DNA of 64,000 nt, taken from NCBI GenBank assembly GCA_023953845.1, contig JAMLJC010000001.1:1860001-1924000 (forward strand), written 5' to 3'. The DNA is from Rhizobiaceae bacterium. GTDB lineage: Bacteria; Pseudomonadota; Alphaproteobacteria; Rhizobiales; Rhizobiaceae. The notes under the pieces were generated by a model, which was not told the DNA's origin, made no database searches, and was given only the letters and a program-made list of their open reading frames with translations. Below, one piece after another: positions 24,257 through 35,487 of the stretch; positions within the stretch are counted from its first letter, which is position 1, and every line of letters starts with the position of its first letter. The position numbers and the translations under genes were made by a program.

Positions 24257-24961
24257 ATGACAAAGCTCTCCGATTTCGCCGTCGCGAGGCGTTGGCCGGC
24301 GCAGTTCCCCGACCGCATCCAGCTCTATTCCGCGCCGACGCCGAACGGCGTCAAGGTGTCGATCGCGCTGGAGGAGATGGGGCTCCCCTACGAGCCGCAC
24401 TACGTCGACATCATGAAGAACGAGACGTGGAACGATGACTTCCTCGCGCTCAATCCGAACGGCAAGATTCCGGCGATCATCGATCCCGACGGCCCGGATG
24501 GAGAGCCGCTCGCGCTGTGCGAGTCCGGCGCGATCCTCGTCTATCTGGCGGAGAAGAGCGGTCGGCTGCTGCCCGAGGACCCGGCCAGACGCTACGAGAC
24601 GCTGCAATGGATGTTCTTCCAGGTCGGCCATATCGGGCCGATGTTCGGGCAGGTCGGCTTCTTCCATAAATTCGCCGGACGCGAATACGAGGACAAACGT
24701 CCGCTCAACCGCTATCGCGATGAATCCATCCGTTTGCTGGGCGTCCTCGAGAAGCGCCTGGGCAGCCGACAGTGGCTGATGGGCGACGAATTTTCGATCG
24801 CCGACATCCAGACCTTCCCGTGGGTCCGCAACATGCGCGGCTTCTACGACGCAGGCGAACTGCTCGGTCTCGAGAACTTCCCGAAGACATATGAATGGGT
24901 CGACCGCGCCGCCGCACGACCAGCCTCCGTCAAGGGGCTGGAAACACCGGCGCGCAGTTGA
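24257..24961 (+). CDS. Glutathione S-transferase family protein (YghU/Ure2p-like)
   Basis: A 234-residue cytosolic GST. The N-terminal thioredoxin-fold domain shows IQLYSAPTPNGVKVSIALEEMGLPYEPHYVDI, LNPNGKIPAI and CESGAILVYLAEK (the ESGAI motif binds the gamma-glutamyl group). The helical C-terminal domain holds WMFFQVGHIGPMFGQ and GDEFSIADIQTFPWV, the conserved folding motif. TPNG in the first helix is typical of the YghU/Ure2p group. GGAAG precedes the chosen ATG at 24257. The downstream gene is convergent, 13 bases away. A detoxification or disulphide-reduction role is inferred from the family. Confidence 0.88.
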   Translation: MTKLSDFAVARRWPAQFPDRIQLYSAPTPNGVKVSIALEEMGLPYEPHYVDIMKNETWNDDFLALNPNGKIPAIIDPDGPDGEPLALCESGAILVYLAEKSGRLLPEDPARRYETLQWMFFQVGHIGPMFGQVGFFHKFAGREYEDKRPLNRYRDESIRLLGVLEKRLGSRQWLMGDEFSIADIQTFPWVRNMRGFYDAGELLGLENFPKTYEWVDRAAARPASVKGLETPARS

Positions 24962-24974
24962 ATGAGGCGAAGGC

Positions 24975-25565
24975 TTACGCCTTCGCCGTTTTCTTCCGGG
25001 TTGTCTTCTTTTCGGAGTGCACGACGGAAGCCGCCTTGGCCGCAGCGCCCTTGGCAGCACCCTTTGCCGCCTTTACGGCATCCATCGCCGCGTCTTCGGC
25101 GGTCCTCACCGCGCTTTTGGCGGACTTGACGGCGTCCTTTGCCGCTCCCTTGGCGGTCTTCACCGCGCCACGCGCGGTTTTGACCGCTTCCTTGGCCGTC
25201 TTCCTCACCGTTCCGATTACCGTTTCGGCTATCGAATGCTCGGATTTGGCGGATTTCTTCGGAGCAGCCTTCTTTGGAGCCGCAGCTTTTTTTACAGCGG
25301 TTGTTGCCTTGGAAGCGCTTTTCGCCGCCGCAGGCTTTGCGGCTTTCACGGCTGCTTTCGGTGCTGCCGCTTTCTTTGCGGCCGGCTTGGCTGATACCTT
25401 CGCCGGAGACTTCGCTGCCGCAGGCTTGGCGGCTGCTTTCGGCTTCGCGGCTGCCGCGGGTTTGGCCGCCGGCTTCTTCGCGGAAGCAGATGCGTCCTTG
25501 GTACGCCCGGCAAGCGACGCGGCGGCACCGGTCTTCGGGGATGCGGATTTCGATGCTTTGGCCAT
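24975..25565 (-). CDS. Histone H1-like, Lys/Ala/Pro-rich nucleoid protein
   Basis: A 196-residue protein. The start ATG at 25565 has GAGGGAA upstream. From residue ~30 it is built from imperfect AKPAAAK / KKAAAPK repeats like the C-terminal tail of eukaryotic histone H1 and of bacterial HctB/AlgP-type proteins. From ~110 it changes to an amphipathic helical array with about 11-residue periodicity (TVRKTAKEAVKTARGAVKTAKGAAKDAVKSAKSAV). It is very basic and should bind DNA without sequence specificity. It ends KKTTRKKTAKA. Low complexity means length can vary between strains. Confidence 0.75.
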   Translation of the reverse strand: MAKASKSASPKTGAAASLAGRTKDASASAKKPAAKPAAAAKPKAAAKPAAAKSPAKVSAKPAAKKAAAPKAAVKAAKPAAAKSASKATTAVKKAAAPKKAAPKKSAKSEHSIAETVIGTVRKTAKEAVKTARGAVKTAKGAAKDAVKSAKSAVRTAEDAAMDAVKAAKGAAKGAAAKAASVVHSEKKTTRKKTAKA

Positions 25566-25660
25566 GGAACAGGTTCCCTCAGGAGCAAACACGCGGTTTA
25601 CACAAACGGGAACCGGTACAATCGGTTCCAAAAACGCAGCAAAGGCAGCGGCTTGAGCCG

Positions 25661-26275
25661 CTAATTGCTGACTGAGCCGACCAACGTCTGGTCGCCGTCC
25701 TGTATCGACACCCAGCGGCCCGTATTCTGCGCCGACTGCCGCTTCAGGAAGCGGTAGCCCGTATGGTCCCATGGCAGAACTTCGGGATTGAGGTTGTCGA
25801 GAATGAAATCACCCCTGTCCGTGCGCACGGTCAGGATTGCATGTCCTTCGCCATCGGCCTTGCGCACGACGGTCATCAGCAGATTGGCGAGGGAAATGCC
25901 GCGCTGGGCCAGCGCACGCCGCTTCTCCAGCGCGTAGTCCTCGCAATCGCCGACGCCGTTGGGATAGGCCCAGGTCTCGTCCTTGCCGTAGATGTCGATG
26001 TCGCTCATCGGCTTGACGGCGGAATTCACCGCTTCGTTCACGCCGACGATCTGCCGCCACGTCGCATCCGTCAGCCTGAGCGGCTTCTGGTCGCGCGGGC
26101 GGATGGAGCATTCCTCGGGGTTGGCCTGGCAGAATTCGTAGTGGCCGATCGGCTGCGACGTGAAGCTGCCGACGGTCATGGAGCCGGCGCTTGCGGAAGA
26201 GGCGGCCGACGCGATGGCCAGAAGAGCCGCGCCCGCTGCAATCACCCCATACCGTCGCTTTGGTGACGATATCAT
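25661..26275 (-). CDS. Bacterial transglutaminase-like cysteine peptidase (BTLCP)
   Basis: A 204-residue exported protein with a signal peptide (RYGVIAAGAALLAIASAASSASA). The papain/transglutaminase triad is visible: Cys in GVGDCEDYALEKR near residue 110, His in GEGHAILTV near 143, and Asp in DFILDNLNPEV near 156. BTLCP (formerly DUF920) proteins act in the periplasm; some, such as LapG, cleave adhesins under c-di-GMP control. No LapD or RTX adhesin gene is in the window, so its substrate is unknown. It is 96 bases upstream of the histone-like gene in the same direction. Confidence 0.85.
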   Translation of the reverse strand: MISSPKRRYGVIAAGAALLAIASAASSASAGSMTVGSFTSQPIGHYEFCQANPEECSIRPRDQKPLRLTDATWRQIVGVNEAVNSAVKPMSDIDIYGKDETWAYPNGVGDCEDYALEKRRALAQRGISLANLLMTVVRKADGEGHAILTVRTDRGDFILDNLNPEVLPWDHTGYRFLKRQSAQNTGRWVSIQDGDQTLVGSVSN

Positions 26276-26470
26276 CCGTCGGCCCGCCCGCCCTGCGAGT
26301 TATCGTTAAGGAAGCGTTAAATATTCTGCGTCGGCTGTCAATTTGGGTGGCGCCACAATCTGCGCAAATGGTTTATGCCGCCGCGCTCGACTGTCGGCAG
26401 GGTGTCATTATTGCAACAAATGGAGAGTCGTTGCGGATTTCAGCCGCGCATAATGCCGGCGGAAGACGAA

Positions 26471-27745
26471 TCAGGCCTTCGCCGGGCGAACCAGCTTGAG
26501 GTTTGCCGAGCCGCGTTTCGCGGATGCATGGCTGCGCATGAAATCGACCATGCGCGGCGCGATCTCGGCGCGGAAGCGAGAGCCGTTGAAGACGCCGTAG
26601 TGGCCGACGACCGGCTGCATGTAATGCGCGCGCCGTTCGGCGGGGATGTTGATGCAAAGATCGTGCGCCGCCTTCGTCTGGCCGAGTCCGGAAATGTCGT
26701 CGTTCTCGCCCTCGACCGTGAACAGGGCGACGTTGCGCACCGCAGAGAGATCGACCGGTTCGCCGCGATGGACCATCTCGCCCTTCGGCAGCAGATGCCG
26801 GATAAAGACCGTGTCCACGGTCTGGAGATAGAATTCGGCCGTCAGGTCCATGACCGCGAGATACTCGTCGTAGAACTCCCGGTGCTTGACGGCGCTGTCG
26901 CCGTCGTTCTTCACCAGCTGGGTGAAGTAGTCCTTGTGGGCGATGATGTGCCGGTCGAGATTCATCGCCATGAACCCGGAGAGCTGCAGGAAGCCCGGAT
27001 AGACGCGCCTGAGAAAGCCGGGGTTCGGCCACGGCACCCGCATGATGACATTGTCCTGGAACCATCGCAGGTCCTTGGTCTGCGCCAGTTCGTTGACGGC
27101 CGTGGGATTGCGCCGCGTGTCGATCGGTCCGCCCATCAGCGTCATCGTGGCTGGCACAAGGCGATCGCCTCGCGCCTCCATCAGCGCCACAGCCGCCAGC
27201 ACCGGCACCGAGGGTTGGCATACGCCGACCACATGGGTGTCGGGCCCGAGCGCATGCAGCATGTCGATCACATATTCGATGTAGTCGTCGAGATCGAAAT
27301 CGCCGGCCGCCACCGGCACCATGCGGGCGTCCGCCCAGTCCGTGATATAGACCTCGCAGTGCGGAAGCAGGGCCTCGACCGTGCCGCGCAGCAGCGTCGC
27401 ATAGTGCCCGGACATCGGCGCGACGAGGAGGACCTTCGGGTCCGGCTTGCGCTTCGCCGGCAGGTCGCGACGGAAATGGATCAGGTCGCAGAACGCGCGC
27501 CGCCAGACGATCTCCTCGGTCACGTCGACCTTCTTCCAGTCGACCTCCGTCTGCTTGAGGTCGAAGCTCGGCTTGCCGTAGCGACGCGTCGTCCGCTCGA
27601 AAAGCTCGGCCGACGCGGCGATCGTGCGGCCGAGCGCCGTATGCGAAAGCGGGTTGAGCGGATTGGAGTAGGCAAGCCTCACCGCATCCGCGTAAGCCCG
27701 GAAAGGCTGCAGCGCGGCATGATTGAGTTCATAAAGCTGGTACAT
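26471..27745 (-). CDS. phaZ: Intracellular polyhydroxyalkanoate depolymerase
   Basis: A 424-residue alpha/beta hydrolase of the PhaZ type that mobilises stored polyhydroxybutyrate. The N-terminus MYQLYELNHAALQPFRAYADAV is typical. VLLVAPMSGHYATLLRGTVEALLP, ITDWADARMVPV and the nucleophile elbow GVCQPS (Cys as nucleophile, near residue 187) follow. The acid and histidine are in VEGENDDISGLGQT and VVGHYGVFNGSRFR near the C-terminus. Length is normal. It stands alone, with 195 and 167 bases of gene-free sequence either side. It acts on granules in the cytoplasm, and polymer type cannot be told here. Confidence 0.9.
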   Translation of the reverse strand: MYQLYELNHAALQPFRAYADAVRLAYSNPLNPLSHTALGRTIAASAELFERTTRRYGKPSFDLKQTEVDWKKVDVTEEIVWRRAFCDLIHFRRDLPAKRKPDPKVLLVAPMSGHYATLLRGTVEALLPHCEVYITDWADARMVPVAAGDFDLDDYIEYVIDMLHALGPDTHVVGVCQPSVPVLAAVALMEARGDRLVPATMTLMGGPIDTRRNPTAVNELAQTKDLRWFQDNVIMRVPWPNPGFLRRVYPGFLQLSGFMAMNLDRHIIAHKDYFTQLVKNDGDSAVKHREFYDEYLAVMDLTAEFYLQTVDTVFIRHLLPKGEMVHRGEPVDLSAVRNVALFTVEGENDDISGLGQTKAAHDLCINIPAERRAHYMQPVVGHYGVFNGSRFRAEIAPRMVDFMRSHASAKRGSANLKLVRPAKA

Positions 27746-27912
27746 TCCCGATCCTGTCGTCCGGGCGCTGTCCCGACGCAGCCCGGCATGATTTCAACGA
27801 GAACGTAGCATCGAACCGCCCGGTTGCAAGGCGTGACGCTGCGTCATCGCCTGTCATGATCGGCGCGAAAGCGTTGAAAATCCGTTCCGGCGCCGTAGCG
27901 GTCGTGGATTCC

Positions 27913-28206
27913 TCAGCCGTCGACACCTTCGACGAGCACGATCTCGCCTGCGGCATGCTTTTGCCGGATGGAGGCGGCGTGCTGGTATTCAGGCGAATGG
28001 TAGCAGTCGTGCGCGGCCTGCAGGGAGGCAAACTCGATCACCACGTTGCGGGCCCGGCCCGGTCCCTCCGCCGCCTCCGAACGGCCGCCCCGGGCAAGGA
28101 ATGTGGCGCCGTATTTGTCGAAGGCGAGCTTTGCCGCCGCGACGTAGTCCTTGTAGCCCTCCGGGTCGCGGACGTCGACGCGGGCAATCCAATAGGCTTT
28201 CGGCAT
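27913..28206 (-). CDS. DUF1330 family protein
   Basis: A 97-residue protein matching DUF1330: MPKAYWIARVDVRDPEGYKDYVAA, then FLARGGRSE, RNVVIEFASLQAAHDCYHSPEYQ and IVLVEGVDG. These are small dimeric alpha/beta-barrel proteins of unknown function. It begins 26 bases after the pyrF stop and is the last gene of the dnaK-to-DUF1330 series. AGAGAGAC precedes its ATG. Confidence 0.88.
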   Translation of the reverse strand: MPKAYWIARVDVRDPEGYKDYVAAAKLAFDKYGATFLARGGRSEAAEGPGRARNVVIEFASLQAAHDCYHSPEYQHAASIRQKHAAGEIVLVEGVDG

Positions 28207-28232
28207 GTCTCTCTCCCGGCTTTCATGAGCCT

Positions 28233-28928
28233 TTATGCGCGCGCCATCTCGGCCAGGACGGCCTCGGCCGCGGTGCGCCTGTCGGGCGCACCGACGATGG
28301 GCCGCCCGACGACGAGATGGCTTACCCCGGCGCGGATCGCGTCCAGCGGTGTCACGACGCGTTTCTGGTCGCTATGGTCCGCTCCCGCCGGACGGATACC
28401 CGGCGTCACGACCGCCAGTTCGGGACCGACGACCTTTCGCACCGCTGCCGCCTCCGCCGCCGAGCAGACGATGCCGCCCATACCGGCGTTCAGCGCCTGC
28501 TCCGCGCGCCGGAGCACCAGCGTGTGCGGATCGTATTCATAGCCGGCATCGATCACGTCCTGCTCGTCCATCGAGGTGAGCACCGTCACCGCCAGCAGGC
28601 ACAGACCGCTGCCGCGCGCCGCCTCGACGGCCGCCCTCATCGCCTTCGGATAGGCGTGCAGCGTCAGCATCGTCATGCCCATCCTGGCGATGTTCTCGAC
28701 GCCCTTGGCCACCGTGTTGTCGATGTCGAGCAGCTTCATGTCGAGAAAGACCTGCTTGCCGCCGCTGGCAAGCTCCCGCGCGAAGTCGAGGCCGCCCGCG
28801 AAGGCGAGCTGGTAGCCCACCTTGAAGAAGGCCGCCGTCCCTTCGAGGTCCCGCACCACCGCCTCTGCATGCGCGACGGTCGGCACGTCGAGCGCCACGA
28901 TCAGCCGGTCACGCATGTCGCCCGTCAT
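28233..28928 (-). CDS. pyrF: Orotidine-5'-phosphate decarboxylase
   Basis: A 231-residue TIM-barrel enzyme for the last step of UMP synthesis. VALDVPT forms strand 1, and [16 protein letters not shown] holds the catalytic Lys-Asp network. MLTLHAY, VTVLTS and VVTPGIRP then VVGRPI bind the phosphate. GGAGCGGGAA sits just before the ATG at 28928; an ATG four codons in (28916) is an alternative. It overlaps the upstream phosphatase gene by 20 bases and lies downstream of dnaJ and pmtA. Confidence 0.93.
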   Translation of the reverse strand: MTGDMRDRLIVALDVPTVAHAEAVVRDLEGTAAFFKVGYQLAFAGGLDFARELASGGKQVFLDMKLLDIDNTVAKGVENIARMGMTMLTLHAYPKAMRAAVEAARGSGLCLLAVTVLTSMDEQDVIDAGYEYDPHTLVLRRAEQALNAGMGGIVCSAAEAAAVRKVVGPELAVVTPGIRPAGADHSDQKRVVTPLDAIRAGVSHLVVGRPIVGAPDRRTAAEAVLAEMARA

Positions 28929-29514
28929 TTCCCGCTCCGTCGAATTCTTCTACCGGAGTCCATTCGCAGAGGAGTCGGCGTGTCGCAAGGCCGAAGGCGA
29001 AGACATTGCCGCCGCCCGTGGGTTGATCCTCGCTTCGCGAGATCGCCCGGTCCGCAATGTGGCATTTCAGCAGCGTGCCGACGGCGCCATGGCCGACGAA
29101 AAGCACAGCTCTGTCGCAACCGTGCCGTGCAAGCGTCCGTTCGACGGCAGAGACGATCCGGCTCTGCGCGTCGACCGCGCTCTCCCATCCACTCCAGCTT
29201 GTCTGCGGATGGCAAAAGAATTCGTCTGCGGCGGCCTCGAAACGATCGGGCTGCAGAAAGCCGGTGGACGAACGATCATTCTCGCCCATCTCGGCCTGTA
29301 TCTCTACCGTCGCGCCTCGCCTCGCCGCGATGATCTCTGCCGTCTCGACGGCCTTTCGTTCCTCGCTGCTGACAATCCGGCTGATATTGGTCAGCCACCC
29401 CCTCTCAGCGATCGCCACGATACGGGCATGTCCCCTTGTCGAGAGACGCCATTGGGGCACGGGTATATCTGGATCGACCTCAACCTGCGGGTGGGTGAGA
29501 TAGTAGCCGATCAA
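28909..29514 (-). CDS. Histidine phosphatase family protein (phosphoglycerate-mutase-like)
   Basis: A 201-residue protein that begins at a TTG overlapping the stop of the upstream gene (TTGA). This start makes the N-terminus [14 protein letters not shown] as in relatives. The catalytic LTH replaces the usual RHG: the histidine is kept but the arginine is not. [24 protein letters not shown] and the second histidine in [15 protein letters not shown] are present. The open frame extends far upstream, but that part is antisense to the FMN reductase gene and was rejected. Substrate unknown. Confidence 0.75.
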   Translation of the reverse strand: MIGYYLTHPQVEVDPDIPVPQWRLSTRGHARIVAIAERGWLTNISRIVSSEERKAVETAEIIAARRGATVEIQAEMGENDRSSTGFLQPDRFEAAADEFFCHPQTSWSGWESAVDAQSRIVSAVERTLARHGCDRAVLFVGHGAVGTLLKCHIADRAISRSEDQPTGGGNVFAFGLATRRLLCEWTPVEEFDGAGNDGRHA

Positions 29515-30110
29515 TGCTGAACCCGGGTCGTGAGCAGCCTGGCGTGTTCGATCAGCGTGCGGCACAGACGCTCCATCCCCTTGCGCAGCCGTTCCTCCCG
29601 GAATGCGCCGTTCTCGTCGAAGGCCTCGCCGCCGTTCGGTACGGATACCTGCGGCGAGATCACCTCCATGCCGATATGCGAGAGGATGGCCCGCAGATGG
29701 ATGATGCAGCGTATCCCGGCGAAATGGCCGTTGGAGGACGAGCACAGGCCGACGACCTTCCCCGGATAAGGCTTGAGCGGCCTGCCGCCGTCCTTTGAAA
29801 TGCGGCTCACCCAGTCGATGGTGTTCTTGAGCAGGGGCGGCAGCGAACCATTGTATTCCGGCGTGCAGATAAGCAGCGCATCATGGGAGGCGAACAGCCT
29901 TGCCAGCTTGTATGCGTTGTCCGGAATGCCTTCCTCGCGTTCCAGATCCTCGCTCATCAGCGGCAGCGGATAGTCGGCCAGCGTTATGCGGGTGACCTCG
30001 GCGCCTTGCAGCGCAAGTTCGAGCTGGGCGCAGTCGGCAACCTTGCCGCTATAGGCGCCGACCCGCGTCGAGCCGGCGAAGACGAGGGTTTTGGGAATCA
30101 ATACCGTCAT
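29511..30110 (-). CDS. NADPH-dependent FMN reductase family protein
   Basis: A 199-residue flavodoxin-like reductase. LVFAGSTRVGAYSGKVAD is the FMN phosphate-binding loop, and LLICTPEYNGSLPPLLKNTIDWVSR is the hallmark PEYN-G segment that stacks on the flavin. GKVVGLCSSSNGHFAGIR contacts NADPH. Such proteins reduce FMN, quinones, chromate or azo dyes in the cytoplasm. It overlaps the phosphatase gene by 4 bases. Upstream, 116 bases separate it from pmtA. Confidence 0.9.
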   Translation of the reverse strand: MTVLIPKTLVFAGSTRVGAYSGKVADCAQLELALQGAEVTRITLADYPLPLMSEDLEREEGIPDNAYKLARLFASHDALLICTPEYNGSLPPLLKNTIDWVSRISKDGGRPLKPYPGKVVGLCSSSNGHFAGIRCIIHLRAILSHIGMEVISPQVSVPNGGEAFDENGAFREERLRKGMERLCRTLIEHARLLTTRVQH

Positions 30111-30226
30111 GCTCCGGGGATGTCTGTGAAGCCGAAACGCAAGGAGCAGTTAACGCCAAATCGCACGACCGGCAACCGCGCTCGATAGGACGGCCTCCGT
30201 CATCTTCCGCTCGTTGAACCGCCGCG

Positions 30227-30835
30227 TCAGTTGGGTCGGCGGCGATAGATCCAGAGCTGCGTCGGGGGGATGTTGCGCAGGATGAAGCGGAAATGCTCCA
30301 CCGTATAGTTGCCGCGCCCCGGCGGCACGGGCGATTTCGGCCCGTATGTCAGCTGCACGATCGGCCGCCCGGCGGGAATGCGATCGAGAAGGTCCTCGAT
30401 GTACCGGACGCGCGCGGCGACCGGAAAATTGAGCAGCGGCACGCCCGATATGACCGAATCGAACGTTGCATCGCGCAGCCCGCCCAGTGTCTCGTCAAGA
30501 TTGAAGGCGTCGCCCTCGATCACATTGACGCCCTTGAAGTGGCTGCGCAGATGCCGCACGAACTCCGGCGAATACTCCACTGCGTAAAGATCACCGGGTT
30601 TGACGCCGCGGGCCAGGATCGCCTTGGTGATGACACCGGTGCCGGGTCCGAGTTCCAGCACCGGCATGCCGGAATCGGGATCGATGACCGAGGCCATTTT
30701 CCTGGCGGTGATCGAACTTGTCGGAATGATCGATCCGACGGCTCTCGGTCTGTGCAGCCAACCCTTGAAGAATTTGACCTCTTCGTCGAACCGTTCCGCG
30801 AGCGTCTTCCTGCGCGCGCTGCTGAGGCCATTCAT
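30227..30835 (-). CDS. pmtA: Phosphatidylethanolamine N-methyltransferase (rhizobial type)
   Basis: A 202-residue SAM-dependent methyltransferase. EVKFFKGWLHRPRAVGSIIPTSS is characteristic of rhizobial PmtA. VLELGPGTGVITKAIL is SAM motif I near residue 60, followed by YAVEYSPEFVRHL, VIEGDAF and SGVPLLNFP. It methylates phosphatidylethanolamine stepwise to phosphatidylcholine at the inner membrane. It lies 92 bases downstream of dnaJ, the arrangement seen in other Rhizobiales. Confidence 0.87.
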   Translation of the reverse strand: MNGLSSARRKTLAERFDEEVKFFKGWLHRPRAVGSIIPTSSITARKMASVIDPDSGMPVLELGPGTGVITKAILARGVKPGDLYAVEYSPEFVRHLRSHFKGVNVIEGDAFNLDETLGGLRDATFDSVISGVPLLNFPVAARVRYIEDLLDRIPAGRPIVQLTYGPKSPVPPGRGNYTVEHFRFILRNIPPTQLWIYRRRPN

Positions 30836-30927
30836 CCGGCTGATTCTCCATTACGCAACGTCAAGGTCATCTATAGAGCGCGGCGGAATTGCGGCAAGGC
30901 GGGACCGCGGCGGAACCTGTCCAAATC

Positions 30928-32058
30928 CTACTCGCCGAACGATTCGAAGAAGTCCTTCATGCGCGAGAAGAACCCGCTCGACTGCGGCGAATTCTCCTTC
31001 GAGGACAGTTTCTCGAACTCCTCGAGCAGTTCGCGCTGGCGCTTGGAAAGGTTCTGCGGGGTCTCGATCGCGACCTGGATGTAGAGGTCGCCCACCTGCG
31101 GCTGGCGCAGCACCGGCATGCCCTTGCCCTTGAGACGGAACTGACGGCCGTTCTGCGTGCCTTCCGGCACCTTCACCCGCGTCTGCGTGCCGTCCAGCGT
31201 CGCCACCTCGAACTGTCCGCCGAGCGCGGCCGTCGTCATCGAGATCGGCACCTTGCAGTAGAGGTCGGCGCCGTCGCGCTGGAAGAGCTCGTGCGGCTTC
31301 ACCGAGAGGAAGATGTAGAGATCGCCCGGAGGCCCGCCGCGCAGGCCGGCCTCGCCTTCGTTGGCCAGCCTGATGCGCGTGCCGTCCTCGATGCCCGCCG
31401 GAATGTTGACCGACAGCGATTTTTCCTCGACCACCCGGCCTTGGCCGGAGCACTTGGTGCAGGGGTCCTTGATCGTCGTACCGCGCCCGTTGCAGGCCGG
31501 GCAGGTGCGCTCGATGGAGAAGAAGCCCTGGCTCGCGCGCACCTTGCCGTGGCCGTGGCACATGGCGCAGGTAACCGGCTGCGTGCCCGGCTTGGCTCCC
31601 GATCCGGAGCATTCCGTGCAGGCGATGGATGCAGGCACGCGGATCTGCGCCGTCTTGCCCGCGAAGGCTTCCTCCAGCGTGATCTCCATATTGTAGCGCA
31701 GGTCGGCGCCGTGCTCGCGCCCGCCGGGGCCGCGCCTCTGGCGGCCGCCCATCATCTCGCCGAAGATGTCCTCGAAGATGTCGGTGAAGCCGCCGGCGCC
31801 GAAGCCTCCCGCTCCCCGCGCGCCCATGCCGCCATTCTCGAAGGCCGCATGGCCGAAGCGATCGTAGGCCGCGCGCTTCTGCGGGTCCTTCAGGCACTCA
31901 TAGGCTTCGTTGATTTCCTTGAACTTGTGCTCGCAGGCCGCGTCGCCGGGATTGCGATCGGGGTGGAACTGCATGGCGAGCTTGCGGAAAGCGCTCTTCA
32001 GTTCCTTGTCGTCGGCGCTCTTCTGGACGCCCAGTGTTTCGTAGAAGTCGGCTTTCAT
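30928..32058 (-). CDS. dnaJ: Chaperone protein DnaJ
   Basis: A 376-residue co-chaperone. The J domain has the HPD motif (FHPDRNPG near residue 33). A Gly/Phe-rich linker follows ([16 protein letters not shown]). Four zinc-binding CxxCxGxG repeats come next: [24 protein letters not shown] and CTKCSGQG. The C-terminal substrate-binding domains include [22 protein letters not shown]. It stimulates DnaK ATPase and delivers unfolded proteins. It lies 248 bases downstream of dnaK, with a terminator-like hairpin in the gap. Confidence 0.97.
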   Translation of the reverse strand: MKADFYETLGVQKSADDKELKSAFRKLAMQFHPDRNPGDAACEHKFKEINEAYECLKDPQKRAAYDRFGHAAFENGGMGARGAGGFGAGGFTDIFEDIFGEMMGGRQRRGPGGREHGADLRYNMEITLEEAFAGKTAQIRVPASIACTECSGSGAKPGTQPVTCAMCHGHGKVRASQGFFSIERTCPACNGRGTTIKDPCTKCSGQGRVVEEKSLSVNIPAGIEDGTRIRLANEGEAGLRGGPPGDLYIFLSVKPHELFQRDGADLYCKVPISMTTAALGGQFEVATLDGTQTRVKVPEGTQNGRQFRLKGKGMPVLRQPQVGDLYIQVAIETPQNLSKRQRELLEEFEKLSSKENSPQSSGFFSRMKDFFESFGE

Positions 32059-32250
32059 TCTGTCCCGCTGCCCTTGGAAAAGAGGGAAAGCAATCGTCGG
32101 GCGCCTCCGGCGCCGGGTTGGCCCCGATTTAGTGAGCCGAATCGCGCAATGCCATAGCCGGCAAAGGGACGAAAGGCTTTTTGCGCAATGAATGGCCGAG
32201 CGGCAACATCACCCGCGCGGCATGGTCCATCCCGCGGCGCGAGGCCGGGC

Positions 32251-32282
32251 AAAAAGAAGGGCCCGGACGTGCCGAGCCCTTC
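32251..32282 (-). terminator. Rho-independent terminator after dnaK
   Basis: On the minus strand AAGGGCTCGG and CCGGGCCCTT pair around a CACGT-like loop, followed by CTTTTT. It lies 25 bases past the dnaK stop. It probably reduces readthrough into dnaJ, giving more DnaK than DnaJ. Confidence 0.8.
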
Positions 32283-32306
32283 GTTGGTTCGATTGTTCAC
32301 CTGACG

Positions 32307-34220
<1,914 letters not shown>

Positions 34221-34343
34221 TTCTCTAGTCTCTCCTTCAAGCAGGCCGTCGGGACCCAATGAGGCGTTCCGGGGACGGCCCCCGTTCACTGGAAATTCCG
34301 CGAAAACGACATGCTTTTCAGCCGGCTTGCGCGGTTGCCGCGT

Positions 34344-34372
34344 ATATAAGAACAGCATTTCGGGCGCGCAAG
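34344..34372 (-). promoter_or_regulatory. Sigma-32 (heat shock) promoter for dnaK
   Basis: On the minus strand CTTG (34372-34369) is followed after 18 bases by CTTATAT (34350-34344). This agrees with the alphaproteobacterial heat-shock consensus CTTG-N17/18-CYTATNT. It lies 124 bases before the dnaK ATG, leaving a leader of roughly 110-115 bases. Confidence 0.7.
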
Positions 34373-34560
34373 CGGCCTGTGAAGAACTTCATGCCGGCGC
34401 TCTACGACATTTCGCTCCATAGCCGCCGGCGTGGCCCGCACGTTTTTCGGCGCGACGCGCCACCACGGTCTTGACGCGCCGGCATGCCGCGGGATCAACA
34501 TGTGGAAGAGCCGGCTGCCCGATCCGCGGCCGGTCCTCTGCCTGACGCTGGGAGGAGCGT

Positions 34561-35487
34561 GTGTCGGAGATGACGAAGGCGGTGGCCGAAACCGTCGCGA
34601 CAGGTCTCGGCTGGCCGGAAGGGCCGACGGTGCTGCCGGACGGGCGCATCGTTCTGGTCGAAAGCTACCGCAGCCAGCTTACCGCCGTCGATCCCCGGAC
34701 AGGCAAGGCACAGCGCTTCGCCTATGTCGCCGGCGCGCCGAATTCCTGCGTCCTGGGCTCGGACGGCGCCATGTATGTCTGCCAGAACGGCGGCACCACC
34801 GGCCCCTGGCGCGCGGCGGAGATGACGACGCCGTCGATCCAGCGCGTGCGCGAGGGCGGCAGCGCCGAGATCATCCTTACGGAAGTCCAAGACATAAGGC
34901 TGAACGGGCCGAACGACCTCGTCTTCGCGCCGGACGGGCGGCTGGTCTTCACCGATCCTGGAACCTACGATCCGAAGAATCCGGACCCGAGCTATATTTT
35001 CGCGCTGAATCCGGACGGCAGCGCCGACGTGGCGGTGCGCTTCGACCGGCCGACATTCCCCAACGGCCTCGCGGTGGAGGCCGATGGCTCCATCGTCTGG
35101 GCGGAATCCTACACCGGCCATGTCTGCCGCCAGCGGCCGGACGGCCGCCGCGAGGATCTCGGCCGCCTGCCGGGCGACAATCCCGTTCCCGACGGCATGA
35201 AGATCGGCGCCGATGGCCGGCTCTACGTCACCGACATCGTTGCCTGTGGCATCCATGTGCTCACCCCGGAGGGCAGGGCGGAAGCCTTCCTTCCATGCGC
35301 GAAGGCGACGACCAACTGCGCCTTCGACGGCGAGACGCTTTGGGTCACCAATGCCGGGGTTCTGGCCGAGGGATCGGAAGCCTCCTTTGGCGGTACCCTG
35401 ATCCGGCTGCACGTGCCGGGCGGCGGAGCGCCGACGCATTACGGCGCGATCGAAATTGGGCCGGTCGAAAGCGGGTCCGTCGCATGA
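34561..35487 (+). CDS. SMP-30/gluconolactonase/LRE family protein
   Basis: A 308-residue six-bladed beta-propeller. It starts at GTG with GGGAGGAG upstream. Metal-site motifs: WPEGPTVLPDGRI with E near residue 20, RLNGPNDLVFAPDGRLVFTDPG with N near 121, and PDGMKIGADGRLYVTD with D near 219. FPNGLAVEADGS is another blade repeat. These enzymes hydrolyse sugar lactones using one divalent metal. It overlaps the following hydroxyacid dehydrogenase by 4 bases (ATGA), so the two probably act in one pathway. Confidence 0.87.
   Translation: MSEMTKAVAETVATGLGWPEGPTVLPDGRIVLVESYRSQLTAVDPRTGKAQRFAYVAGAPNSCVLGSDGAMYVCQNGGTTGPWRAAEMTTPSIQRVREGGSAEIILTEVQDIRLNGPNDLVFAPDGRLVFTDPGTYDPKNPDPSYIFALNPDGSADVAVRFDRPTFPNGLAVEADGSIVWAESYTGHVCRQRPDGRREDLGRLPGDNPVPDGMKIGADGRLYVTDIVACGIHVLTPEGRAEAFLPCAKATTNCAFDGETLWVTNAGVLAEGSEASFGGTLIRLHVPGGGAPTHYGAIEIGPVESGSVA

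Noticed and set aside
29515..29745. 77-residue N-terminal extension of the histidine phosphatase
   Set aside because: It overlaps the FMN reductase gene on the same strand in another frame, and the coupled TTG gives the family N-terminus.
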